From CAVQGZ01 sp963712175 (GTDB lineage: Bacteria; Actinomycetota; Actinomycetes; Jiangellales; Jiangellaceae): a stretch of DNA of 64,000 nucleotides. The stretch is taken from positions 1 through 64,000 of the forward strand of contig CAVQGZ010000011.1 in assembly GCA_963712175.1 (NCBI GenBank), written 5' to 3'. The notes under the pieces were generated by a model. It was given only the letters and a program-made list of their open reading frames with translations, ran no database searches and was not told the origin of the DNA. The first letter of the stretch is position 1; each line of letters starts with the position of its first letter. Of the stretch, positions 52,117 through 59,863 are shown in pieces. The translations under genes were made by a program, and so were the position numbers.

Positions 52117-53139
52117 ATGGCCGAGCAGACCCGCCCGTCGGCCCAGCGGATCTTCCGTCGCAGCCTGGCCGGGCTGGGTGGCGTGCTCGTCCTCGGGACG
52201 ATCGGCTACCTCGTGCTCGGCCTTGGACCTCTCGATGCCGTGTACCAGACGGTGACAACGGTGACCACGGTGGGGTTTCAGGAGGTCGTCCCCTTCGGCA
52301 CGGCCGAGAAGATCTTCACTATCGTGCTGGTACTGATCGGCGTCGGGGTGGTGCTCTACACGCTTACCGCCCTCCTGGGGCTCGCCATCGAGGGATACCT
52401 GGGGAACGCGTGGGGAAGGCGACGGATGGAACGCGACATCGCCCGACTTCAGAACCACGCCATCGTCTGCGGATGGGGTCGGGTCGGCCGAGCCGCCGCT
52501 GAGCAGCTCGTGAGAGCCGGACAGCAGGTGGTGGTCGTGGACTCCGACGAGGAGCGACTGGCTGACTGCCCCTATCCGTCGGTGACCGGCGAGGCATCCA
52601 GTGACGAGGTGCTCAAGCGAAGCGGCATCGAGCGGGCCAAGACACTGGTCGCGAGCCTCGACACCGACGCTGCCAGCCTGTACGTCACACTCACGGCGCG
52701 GGCCATCAAGCCTTCACTCATCATCATCGCCCGGATTCGCACCGAGGACGCCGAGCGAAAGCTGCTGCGGGCGGGCGCGGACCGAGTGGTGAATCCGCAA
52801 CGCATCGGCGGAACCCGAATCGCCGCCTTCGCCCTCCAGCCGCACGTCGTCGACTTCCTCGAGGTCGCCATGCACGACGCGAACGTCGAGTTCCGGCTCG
52901 AGGAGGTTCAGATATCCCCGGGATCAGTGCTCGCCGGCTCGACCATCCGTCAAGCCCGCATCCACGAAGGAGACGGCGCGCTCATCATGGCCCTGCGCCA
53001 GCATGAGAGCGGCGGCTTCGTCACCAACCCTCCTGGTGATGTGGTCATGGGACCGGGCGACGTCGTCATCGCCGTGGGAACCGAGCTGCAGCTGGACAAC
53101 CTTCGGCGCTCGGCCTTCCCGTCCCACGGTGCTCGGTAG
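52117..53139 (+). CDS. Two-TM potassium channel with RCK (TrkA-N/TrkA-C) domains
   Basis: 340 residues. TM1 (LAGLGGVLVLGTIGYLVLG), pore loop with TTVTTVGFQEVVPF, TM2 (IFTIVLVLIGVGVVLYTLTA), then an RCK-N Rossmann domain (AIVCGWGRVGRAAAEQL, NAD-type GxGxxG; VVVVDSDEERL) and a TrkA-C domain (GSVLAGSTIRQARIHEGDGA). It probably forms a tetrameric ligand-gated K+ channel. The filter reads TVGFQ rather than TVGYG, so ion selectivity may differ. The ATG follows a GGGAGG ribosome-binding site at somewhat long spacing. Confidence 0.9.
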   Translation: MAEQTRPSAQRIFRRSLAGLGGVLVLGTIGYLVLGLGPLDAVYQTVTTVTTVGFQEVVPFGTAEKIFTIVLVLIGVGVVLYTLTALLGLAIEGYLGNAWGRRRMERDIARLQNHAIVCGWGRVGRAAAEQLVRAGQQVVVVDSDEERLADCPYPSVTGEASSDEVLKRSGIERAKTLVASLDTDAASLYVTLTARAIKPSLIIIARIRTEDAERKLLRAGADRVVNPQRIGGTRIAAFALQPHVVDFLEVAMHDANVEFRLEEVQISPGSVLAGSTIRQARIHEGDGALIMALRQHESGGFVTNPPGDVVMGPGDVVIAVGTELQLDNLRRSAFPSHGAR

Positions 53140-53302
53140 GGCCACGGCGGACGCACCTCGCTCGTGCCGCGCTCGGGCCTTGGCTCAGCCATCTGTTCAT
53201 CTGCTGCCACGCGCCGTCGTGGGTGGGCATCCGGGAGCTCAACCCCGCGTCGTCGACCTCGATGCCGCTCGGACGCCGATGATCGCGTCCGGTCCCCACC
53301 TC

Positions 53303-54097
53303 TCAGCTGCTCTGGCAGGTAGGGCACCAGAAGATGGTGCGCGCGGCGAGGTCACCTGCCGCGACGGCCGCGCCGCATCGGCGGCATGGCATGTCGACCC
53401 GTTTGTAGACGTAGTGAGCATCCATCCGGCGCGCGGGACCCGTCGACCGTTCCCGGTGCTCACGCTCGGTCGTCACGATCCGCCCGGCTCGAGCGCCGGC
53501 GCGAAGTTGCCGCACCGTGTCGTCCCACAGCCCGACCCACTCGTGCTCGTCCAGTCGTCGCGCCTCTCGGTACGGCGAGAGCGCCGCGCGGTACAGCAGC
53601 TCGGCCCGGTACACGTTGCCGACGCCGGCGACGACCGACTGGTCGAGCAGGATGGCGCCCAGCGGGAGTCGACGCCGCCGCATCCGCTCGTACGCCCGGC
53701 CCGGGTCGGCATCACGTCGCAGCGGGTCGGCTCCCAAGCGGCTGTGCAGGGACTGCTTGTCGGCGTCGTCGATGAGCTGGCATGCGGTTGGCCCGCGGAG
53801 ATCGACGAAGGCGTCGTCACCGACGAGACGCAACCGCACGGCCCCTCGTGGCTCGGGCGCTGGCCCGGCGGCAACCGTCACCCGTCCGAACAGACCGAGA
53901 TGGATGTGCACCCACTGCTCGTCGAAGCCCAGGAACAGGTGCTTGCCATGGGCATCGACCCGGTCGAGGACGCGGCCGTCGAGGCGTGCGGCGCCGGCAG
54001 CGAACCGTCCCTGCGGGCTGCTCGCACCGAGCACCTGTCCCGCCAGGCGCGCACGAAGAACCCGAGCCAGGCGGTGAATCGTGTGGCCTTCAGGCAT
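53303..54097 (-). CDS. Fpg/Nei-family DNA glycosylase
   Basis: 264 residues. It starts MPEGHTIHRLA, the Nei-type N-terminus with the catalytic Pro and Glu; ATG 54097 is fixed by this and by a GAGGATG ribosome-binding site. It has the helix-two-turn-helix region (LLDQSVVAGVGNVYRAELL) and a C-terminal zinc finger (CRRCGAAV..FWCPTCQ). It is a bifunctional glycosylase/AP-lyase for oxidised bases. Downstream 53140-53302 (163 bases, convergent with the K+ channel gene) shows no gene. Confidence 0.95.
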   Translation of the reverse strand: MPEGHTIHRLARVLRARLAGQVLGASSPQGRFAAGAARLDGRVLDRVDAHGKHLFLGFDEQWVHIHLGLFGRVTVAAGPAPEPRGAVRLRLVGDDAFVDLRGPTACQLIDDADKQSLHSRLGADPLRRDADPGRAYERMRRRRLPLGAILLDQSVVAGVGNVYRAELLYRAALSPYREARRLDEHEWVGLWDDTVRQLRAGARAGRIVTTEREHRERSTGPARRMDAHYVYKRVDMPCRRCGAAVAAGDLAARTIFWCPTCQSS

Positions 54098-54202
54098 TCG
54101 CATCCTCGACTGGTGACGGAATCCGGTGGTCATGCGTTCGCCGCGGGCGCCCAGCCATCGAGACGAACTGCACTGCGGGGGCGGCACACGAGCATGTGGC
54201 CA

Positions 54203-55420
54203 TCAGTCCAGGACGTGACTGACCAGGCCGTCGAGGAGCTTGGGCTCGAACCAGGTGGACTTGGGTGGCATCACCGCGCCGGCGTCTGCGACAGCCATCA
54301 AGTCGTCCACCGTGGTGGCATGCAGGCTCACCGCAGCAGTCCACTCACCGCTGTCAACGGCCTCGGCGAGGTCTGACACGGGGCGGTTGCCTCCGACGAA
54401 GCCCACGTTCGGTGCGGTTCGCGGGTTGTCGACACCCAAGACGGGACCAATGAGCCGTGACTGGAGCACGGCGGCGTCGAGCCGGGCGACAGGGTCGGCG
54501 CCGCCGCCATCCGTCTGCCGCACCGCAAGTCGGTACCACTGCCCGGACAGGTAGAGCCCGATCTCGCCCCGGGCCGTCGGGGTCACCGCGCGTGCGACCG
54601 CCTCGACGGAGAAGCCGCGGCTGACCCCGTCGAGCAGCTCGGCAGCAGACATGCCCGGTGGGGTTCGTAGGAGTCGGTTGTAGGGCAGCACCTGTACCTC
54701 GTCGGCGGGAAACGCGACGGTGAGGAACACTGCGGACGACGGGATGCCCAGTCGGGCGTTGACATCGGCGGCAGCGGCACTTCGGTGATGTCCGTCGGCG
54801 ATATACAGCCCGGCCAGGTCATCGAATCCTTCGACAAGCTTCTGCTGCACCGTGGCGTCGGCGATGGGCCACAGCTCGTGGCGAGTCCCGCCAGGTCCCT
54901 CGACAGATGTCTCCGCGCGAGAGCGAGTCACGTCGTCGAGGACCGACCCGATGGTCGCGCTGGGCCGGTGCACGGCGAACACCGGCCCCGTCTGGGCACC
55001 GATCGCCACCATGTGCGCTGCACGATCCGCCTGCTTGGCCGCTGTCGTCAGCTCATGCCGACGGATTCGCCCGTCGTGGTAGGCGGCCACCTCGGCCACA
55101 CCGACGACCCCGGTCTGGCGATGATCGTCGACGCTGAGCCGGTAGGCGTAGAGCGACGGAGCCGAGTCGCGCACCAGTACCGCGTTCTCCTGCAGCCGCG
55201 CGAACGCTGCTTCGGCCAGGGCGAGACCATCCGGGCTGTCGGCGGCAACATCGTCGGGCAGATCGATGTCCGGCCGCGACACGTGCAGGAACGACCACGG
55301 TCGGCCTGCCGCCATGGCGCGGGCCTCCGCGCGGTTCATGACGTCGTAGGGCAGCTCCGCGACATCCGAGGCTCGCTCGGGTGGTGGGCGCAGGGCACGG
55401 AACGGGGCGAGCAGGCTCAC
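54203..55420 (-). CDS. DUF1015-family protein
   Basis: 405 residues. It matches the DUF1015 family pattern: LLAPFRALRPP at the start, ELPYDVMNRAEARAMA, WSFLHVSRPDIDLP, LYIADGHHRSAAAADV in the middle and MPPKSTWFEPKLLDGL at the end. Biochemical function is not established. It is cytosolic. GTG 55420 is supported by a TACGCT box 7 nt upstream, and the family homology begins at the same point; the further upstream frame is not protein-like. Confidence 0.93.
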   Translation of the reverse strand: MSLLAPFRALRPPPERASDVAELPYDVMNRAEARAMAAGRPWSFLHVSRPDIDLPDDVAADSPDGLALAEAAFARLQENAVLVRDSAPSLYAYRLSVDDHRQTGVVGVAEVAAYHDGRIRRHELTTAAKQADRAAHMVAIGAQTGPVFAVHRPSATIGSVLDDVTRSRAETSVEGPGGTRHELWPIADATVQQKLVEGFDDLAGLYIADGHHRSAAAADVNARLGIPSSAVFLTVAFPADEVQVLPYNRLLRTPPGMSAAELLDGVSRGFSVEAVARAVTPTARGEIGLYLSGQWYRLAVRQTDGGGADPVARLDAAVLQSRLIGPVLGVDNPRTAPNVGFVGGNRPVSDLAEAVDSGEWTAAVSLHATTVDDLMAVADAGAVMPPKSTWFEPKLLDGLVSHVLD

Positions 55421-55427
55421 GACCGAC

Positions 55428-55433
55428 AGCGTA
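55428..55433 (-). promoter_or_regulatory. Candidate -10 box (TACGCT) for the DUF1015 gene
   Basis: Minus-strand TACGCT lies 7 nt before GTG 55420 with no ribosome-binding site; leaderless-type start. Confidence 0.45.
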
Positions 55434-55537
55434 GGACCCGACCGCAGCGCGGCAGGTCGCGTCGTCGACGAGCGCCACGAGTCGTAGCGCCGATCGATCA
55501 CTCGTGCTCAGGGATCCTTCGCGACTACGGTGGCGAG

Positions 55538-55918
55538 GTGCTCACTGCACGCGACGCAGGGAGGGCCGGCGGTGCCGTCCTCGGGGGCGCCGCGCTGTTC
55601 CAGCTGGGGCTGGCGGCCGGGGCACCCTGGGGTGCGGGGGCCTGGGGCGGTGGGCACCCGGGTCGCCTGTCGGCTGGGCTTCGCGTCGCGAGCGCTGTGT
55701 CTTCGTTGGTCCTGGGGTCAGTGGCGACCATCGCTGCCTCGCCGGAACTCGTCGACACGAAGACACGCACGCGCGTGCTGCGTGGCGCGGCTGCGTACCT
55801 CGCGGTCGGCACGGTGGTCAACGGAGTGTCTCGGTCTCCGGTCGAGCGGGTGTGGTCGCCGGTGAACGCCGTGGGGGCGCTCCTGCTCTTGCGGGCGGCT
55901 TCCCACCCCGAGTCGTAA
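55538..55918 (+). CDS. Small conserved-looking membrane protein
   Basis: 126 residues. About four hydrophobic segments: AGGAVLGGAALFQLGLAAG, VASAVSSLVLGSVATIAA, GAAAYLAVGTVVNGV and VNAVGALLLLRAA. Gly/Ala-rich; no motif. It resembles small hydrophobic actinobacterial proteins of unknown role. The GTG at 55538 is the only suitable start close to the coding character, with a weak ribosome-binding site. It is divergent from the DUF1015 gene. Confidence 0.65.
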   Translation: MLTARDAGRAGGAVLGGAALFQLGLAAGAPWGAGAWGGGHPGRLSAGLRVASAVSSLVLGSVATIAASPELVDTKTRTRVLRGAAAYLAVGTVVNGVSRSPVERVWSPVNAVGALLLLRAASHPES

Positions 55919-55946
55919 GGACGCGCGTGGCGATGACCTCCCACTC

Positions 55947-56045
55947 CTAGGGCGACGCCCACCAGGCGTACGGATCGACGGCAGCCGACCCTGGCTCGCC
56001 CGCCGCGTCGAAGTAGACGCAACGGTCGCGCCAATGCCGTCTCAA
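55947..56045 (-). other. Possible short peptide or decayed gene tail
   Basis: In the 240-base gap before the TPM gene, a minus-strand frame closed by a stop at 56130-56132 ends at TAG 55947-55949. Its last ~30 residues (RHWRDRCVYFDAAGEP, then DPYAWWASP) look far more protein-like than its surroundings, with Trp, Tyr and Cys enriched. A TTG at 56045 could start a 32-residue peptide, but no ribosome-binding site is seen. It may be a gene remnant, a tiny protein or chance. Confidence 0.22.
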
Positions 56046-56158
56046 TGGTGCAGGTCGTGCGGTCGCGTGCTCGTGCAGGTCTGGTGGAGGATCGAGTCGT
56101 TGGCCTCTGGTCGAGGTCCCGCGGTCGGCCTAACGTCACGCGTGGGGGTGAGGGCTTC

Positions 56159-56977
56159 ATGCCTAGGGGTCCCGAAGGAGACACCGCCAAGCCGCGTCAA
56201 GGTTGGTGGCCCACCATGACCGTGGCCGTCGTGCTCTTCCTGGCCGCCGCCATGGCACCACTCACGGCGACTGCGGCGGAACCGTTCGCGCTGCCCGACC
56301 AGATCACCGACCAGGTCAGCGCCCTCGAGGGCCAGACCACTGGGGTGCAGGGCGCCCTCGACGACCTCGAGACCACGGACGGCATCCGAATGTGGGTCGT
56401 GTTCGTCGAAACCTTCGACGGCACCAGCCCGCAGGCCTGGACCGACCAGACCTTCGCCGCCACCGGGCTCGGCGTCAACGACTACCTACTCGCCGTCGCG
56501 ACGACTGACCGGCAGTACGGCTATCTCGTCGACACCGGCTTCGTCCTGGACGACGCCGCTCTCGGACGCGTCGCCACTGCCTCCGAACGCCACCTCGCAG
56601 AGAACCCGGCCCGGGCGATCACCGAGGCGGCGCGCGCGATGGACGAGGAGATGGTTGCCCTGCGCTCCGGGGCCGTGGCGACGACGCAAGCCGAGAGCGG
56701 CTGGGGACTTGTTCTGGTCGCACTAGCGATAGTCGGTGGCGTGTTCATCGTCGGCCCGTTGGTCTTGTACCTCGCCTTCCGGGGCCAGCGCGAGGGTCCG
56801 GGGTCGGGCTACGGCCCCCAGGACACCGGAAGCGGCTCCTCCTCGTGGTGGAGCAGCTCCTCTGACCACTGGACTAGCGGGGGGACCAGTTCTGGCGGCT
56901 GGTCCAGTGGCGGAGGTAGCGGCAGCCGCGGCGGTGGAGGTGGAGGGGGCACCCGTGGAGGGAGCGGCAGCTTCTAG
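56159..56977 (+). CDS. TPM-domain (TLP18.3/Psb32/MOLO-1) membrane protein
   Basis: 272 residues from ATG 56159. A signal-peptide-like segment (MTVAVVLFLAAAMAPLTATA) is followed by a TPM domain of about 130 residues (GIRMWVVFVETFDG, YLLAVATTDRQYGYLVDTGF), a membrane helix (LVLVALAIVGGVFIVGPLVLYLA) and a low-complexity Gly/Ser/Trp-rich tail. TPM proteins are associated with membrane quality control or phosphatase-like activity, role unknown here. Start supported by GGGGGTGAGGG upstream and a TAACGT box at 56131-56136. The ~200-base gap after it shows no convincing gene. Confidence 0.88.
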   Translation: MPRGPEGDTAKPRQGWWPTMTVAVVLFLAAAMAPLTATAAEPFALPDQITDQVSALEGQTTGVQGALDDLETTDGIRMWVVFVETFDGTSPQAWTDQTFAATGLGVNDYLLAVATTDRQYGYLVDTGFVLDDAALGRVATASERHLAENPARAITEAARAMDEEMVALRSGAVATTQAESGWGLVLVALAIVGGVFIVGPLVLYLAFRGQREGPGSGYGPQDTGSGSSSWWSSSSDHWTSGGTSSGGWSSGGGSGSRGGGGGGGTRGGSGSF

Positions 56978-57174
56978 CCCTCGTCCGTCAGTCCTCGGCT
57001 TGCTGCAGATATGCCACCAACCGAGCCGAAGGATCTGGCCCGCCTAGACGCCCCGGAATCGCGTGGATGACGAGGCGTGGATGGCGGTTCTGGACGAGGC
57101 CACCCAGCCCCAGGACGCGGAGCGGCTTGACGCGCCCAGGCTTCGCGCGGCGGGTCGTGAAGCGCGCGGCAGCG

Positions 57175-58260
57175 TCACGTTCCCGGGTGGCGAACCCACC
57201 CTCCGACAGGCGGACGGAGCTGCGCTCGCTCGGCCGCTGCCTCACGTGCCTTGGCGTCCGCAATGGGCAGCCGGGCCACCACGACCGTTTCCTTCACCTT
57301 CGGCCAGGCGAATGCCTGCAGTCCAGGTCCGAGGGCCAGCGCCACCCGTTCGTCGAAGCGGATGTGGCGGTCGTGGCCGAAGCGATCGCCACGCTCACCT
57401 CGATCAGGGACAAGCACGACGTCCAGCCTGATGTCGCGGTCGGCGAGGCGGTCGCGCAGCATCTGCAGAGCCGGGGCCACGGTGCGCTCGTCCAGCACCC
57501 GTCGAGCGTCCTCGACAACGGCCGTGATCAGCCGAACGCGCTTGCCGGCCCGCAGAGCGAGGCGGGACAGGAACCACGTCAGCCCATCCGCGTTGCGCTC
57601 GCCGTGCACGTACCGTCGGGCGGCTTGAACACCGGCGTACTTGTCGTACACGACGACGGTCTTCGTGACCTCGGCGAGCGCGCCGAAACGGTCCCGCCAC
57701 AGGATCTCTCGATCATCACCCTCGCGCAGCGGCGCCGTGAGCAGGCGCGCGGCCCGCTGAAGCGCCTCCGTGCGGGTGGCTGTCGCGAGTCGACCGAGCT
57801 CCAGGCGACCGCCTGGCGCCATCGCAGCGAAAGCGCCGGGCGGCACGCCCAGCAGAGCAGCATGGTCACGCTCCAGCAGAACAAGCCGGACCGGTCCGGA
57901 CACAGCATCCTCGAGCTCGCTCGGGTCGAGTGCCTGGCCGATGCTCGGAGCCGCCGCGGGGTCCAACATGTCGACGACGAGGCGCCGCCCCGAGAGCAGC
58001 GTCTCCCAGCGCTTGCCCACAGCCGGCGGGAGTTCTGCCAAGGCCTCACGGAACTCCGCCATCTCCGCCGCCGAGGAGAACACGAGCGTCCCGTGGACTG
58101 CGAGCTCGTCGAGCAGCTCCTCGTGCGCGGCTCTGCGCAGCGCCTCGTCTCCCCCGAACGACTCCGCGATGGCCAACGGGTCGATGCCGACCCCGACCAC
58201 GACGCCGGAGTCGTGTGTTGCTCGCCCGCTGCGGGTAGCGGGCTCGGCTTCCCGGTTCAC
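57175..58260 (-). CDS. ATPase-associated protein with possible PLD/MIT-C-like nuclease domain
   Basis: 361 residues, function unassigned. The N-terminal half (IDPLAIAESFGGDEALRRAA; HGTLVFSSAAEMAEFREAL) is alpha/beta with acidic residues, PIN-like at best. The C-terminal half has alternating strands and helices (VTKTVVVYDKYAGVQAARRY; IRLDVVLVPDRGERGDRFGH) ending in FGHDRHIRFDERVALALGPG. The HDRHIRFDE motif recalls the HDR motif of PLD-like MIT C-terminal domains, so an effector nuclease is a possible but weak inference. The GTG overlaps the stop of the ATPase gene (GTGA), a strict two-gene pairing. Confidence 0.6.
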   Translation of the reverse strand: MNREAEPATRSGRATHDSGVVVGVGIDPLAIAESFGGDEALRRAAHEELLDELAVHGTLVFSSAAEMAEFREALAELPPAVGKRWETLLSGRRLVVDMLDPAAAPSIGQALDPSELEDAVSGPVRLVLLERDHAALLGVPPGAFAAMAPGGRLELGRLATATRTEALQRAARLLTAPLREGDDREILWRDRFGALAEVTKTVVVYDKYAGVQAARRYVHGERNADGLTWFLSRLALRAGKRVRLITAVVEDARRVLDERTVAPALQMLRDRLADRDIRLDVVLVPDRGERGDRFGHDRHIRFDERVALALGPGLQAFAWPKVKETVVVARLPIADAKAREAAAERAQLRPPVGGWVRHPGT

Positions 58261-59450
58261 GTCAGGCCGCCGAAGACCTCGTCCAGGCGTTCAGCGAAGA
58301 ATCCTCCGGGCCAACCGCCCGCCAGCTCCCCGTCCTGGTCGACGTCGAGACGGCGGACGAAGGCCGCACCATCCTCGTGCTGCTCCACGTAGAGGATCGC
58401 GATGTCACCACAGGCGATCTTGCCCTCGCGCACGCGCCGAAGCAGGCGCAGCACCAGGTGCTCGCTGTGCGTCTCGACCAGCACCTGGTTACCTCGCTCG
58501 AGGACGGTGTGAACCAGGAGGTCACCGACGGCGGACTGCAGCCGCGGATGGATGTGGACCTCTGGTTGCTCGATGACGATCACCTCACCCTCGCTGAGCA
58601 GGCACTGCGTCACCACGGGAGTCAGCTGGCCCACCCCGTAGCCGACGGCCCGGGGAGACACCAGCACGGGTGGATCTCGTCGGATGTCCACCAGCCCGAC
58701 GACCGTGAAGTCACCAGCCGCCAGCACGACGTCTCGGGACGTCGGTGCCAGCAGCCGAACGTGGTAGCCCAGCCCCAACCGGTCCATCCATCGGTTCACG
58801 TCGTCGACAAGCTCGGGCCGAGCGTCGAGCACCTCCGCCAGGGCCTCCCCCTCGGGACCGACGTACGTCGTCCGCCCCAGGCCGACGGCGTGGGTCCGCT
58901 CGGGACGCGCCCGCATGGGCCCGAGGTAGGCGACCCGCCCCAACACGTCTTGGAGGATCTCGACCGCCCGGTCGCGACGTGCGATGCCCTCGGCGTCGGC
59001 TGGGTCAAGCGGGAGGGCGAGCCGAGCCGGGTTGTCCGCGGCACCGACAGTCAGCCTCGTTGCCTCCGGCGTGCGGGTGCCTGGGTTCCACGCGTACGAG
59101 GCCACAACCTCGAACGGCACTGCCTGATCAACGCTGGCGTCCGTAGCGGCGGTCACGAGCCCCAGCGTCATGGGACTGGTCTCGTCATGGTTGTGCACGG
59201 CAGTCCGGAAGGATCCGCCATCGACCAGCGGGCCGGCCATCACCAGCACTCGGGACGGATTCGGCGCCACCGACTGGGCGAGCAGCGTCAACGTCGACAG
59301 CAGGCTGGACTTGCCGGCGGAGTTGGGTCCGAACACGAGTGTGAGCGGAGCCAGCGGCACTCGGGTGGGCTCAGGACCGAAGGCGCGCAACCCCCCCAGG
59401 ACGAGTTCTCGAACGAGCGGCTCAGCGGCTGCGCGGGGAACGTCAGACAC
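58257..59450 (-). CDS. AAA/ABC-type ATPase of the DUF3696 (OLD/RecF-like) class
   Basis: 397 residues. Walker A FGPNSAGKSSLLSTLTLLA, a signature-type segment (AVGYGVGQLTPVV), Walker B/catalytic loop VIVIEQPEVHIHPRLQS and an H-loop-like VETHSEHLVLRLLRRV. This is the layout of DUF3696/AAA_21-type SMC-like ATPases, often the sensor or regulator component of anti-phage or DNA-repair-like modules. No TOPRIM domain is fused; the partner gene at 57175 would supply the effector. The operon is divergent from a small CxxC peptide gene, with an 8-base inverted repeat in between. Confidence 0.85.
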   Translation of the reverse strand: MSDVPRAAAEPLVRELVLGGLRAFGPEPTRVPLAPLTLVFGPNSAGKSSLLSTLTLLAQSVAPNPSRVLVMAGPLVDGGSFRTAVHNHDETSPMTLGLVTAATDASVDQAVPFEVVASYAWNPGTRTPEATRLTVGAADNPARLALPLDPADAEGIARRDRAVEILQDVLGRVAYLGPMRARPERTHAVGLGRTTYVGPEGEALAEVLDARPELVDDVNRWMDRLGLGYHVRLLAPTSRDVVLAAGDFTVVGLVDIRRDPPVLVSPRAVGYGVGQLTPVVTQCLLSEGEVIVIEQPEVHIHPRLQSAVGDLLVHTVLERGNQVLVETHSEHLVLRLLRRVREGKIACGDIAILYVEQHEDGAAFVRRLDVDQDGELAGGWPGGFFAERLDEVFGGLT

Positions 59451-59568
59451 ACTCCAAGCCTGTCAGACCGGCCCGGTCGGGGCGTCGCGGCGGGGCTTGC
59501 GTCGTGGTGAGGTTCGGGTCGGGGCCGTCGACTCGCTCGGCGTTCCGACCGAACGCGACCGAACCTCT

Positions 59569-59591
59569 ACTGGCACTGCGGACGTGCCAGT
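59569..59591. promoter_or_regulatory. Perfect 8-base inverted repeat upstream of the ATPase operon
   Basis: ACTGGCAC (59569-59576) and GTGCCAGT (59584-59591) with a 7-base spacer. It lies in the divergent interval, 119 bases upstream of the ATPase start and just before the TTGACC promoter candidate for the small plus-strand gene. Suitable for a dimeric regulator. Confidence 0.45.
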
Positions 59592-59604
59592 GGCTTGCCC
59601 GGCC

Positions 59605-59633
59605 TTGACCTGGGTTGCTGAGCGGAGCAGATT
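59605..59633 (+). promoter_or_regulatory. Candidate promoter TTGACC-17-CAGATT for the small CxxC gene
   Basis: TTGACC (59605-59610) and CAGATT (59628-59633) are spaced 17 bases apart; the -35 is close to consensus, the -10 partial. The small gene starts at 59688. Confidence 0.35.
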
Positions 59634-59687
59634 GGAGGGACGCGTCGGGCTGGCGCACCCCCCGATCCCGCAGTGGGGAGAGCACGC

Positions 59688-59840
59688 GTGAAGGACATCC
59701 GCTGTTTGCTCAACTGGCATCGCTGGCGGCGTCGCCAGAGCCCCGAGGGCGACACATGGGCTGCGTGTAGTCGCTGCGGCAAGGAGAAGCACTCGGCTGC
59801 TGTCGGCTGGTACGGACGAAGAACGGACGAGTTCTCGTAG
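59688..59840 (+). CDS. Small CxxC (zinc-ribbon-like) protein, 50 residues
   Basis: GTG 59688 with a GGGGAG ribosome-binding site about 7 nt upstream, ending TAG 59838-59840. The peptide begins IRCLLNWHRWRRR and contains AACSRCGKEKHSA; the two-part arrangement (CLLxxHxW, then CxxCG) is seen in small actinobacterial proteins of DUF1660-like appearance. Cys and His positions fit one zinc site. Its frame is conserved-looking while surrounding frames are not. Divergent from the ATPase operon; the minus-strand CPBP protease gene ends 24 bases after it. Confidence 0.55.
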   Translation: MKDIRCLLNWHRWRRRQSPEGDTWAACSRCGKEKHSAAVGWYGRRTDEFS

Positions 59841-59863
59841 CGGCCGTCGACGACGTTCTGGGG

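Noticed and set aside
50850..52118. Minus-strand open frame over the alpha/beta hydrolase gene
   Set aside because: Composition of a shadow frame and overlap with a gene having a ribosome-binding site and full catalytic triad.
56988..57263. Minus-strand open frame downstream of the ATPase-associated gene
   Set aside because: Its first half is just another frame of that gene's 3' end and the rest lacks convincing protein character or a ribosome-binding site.
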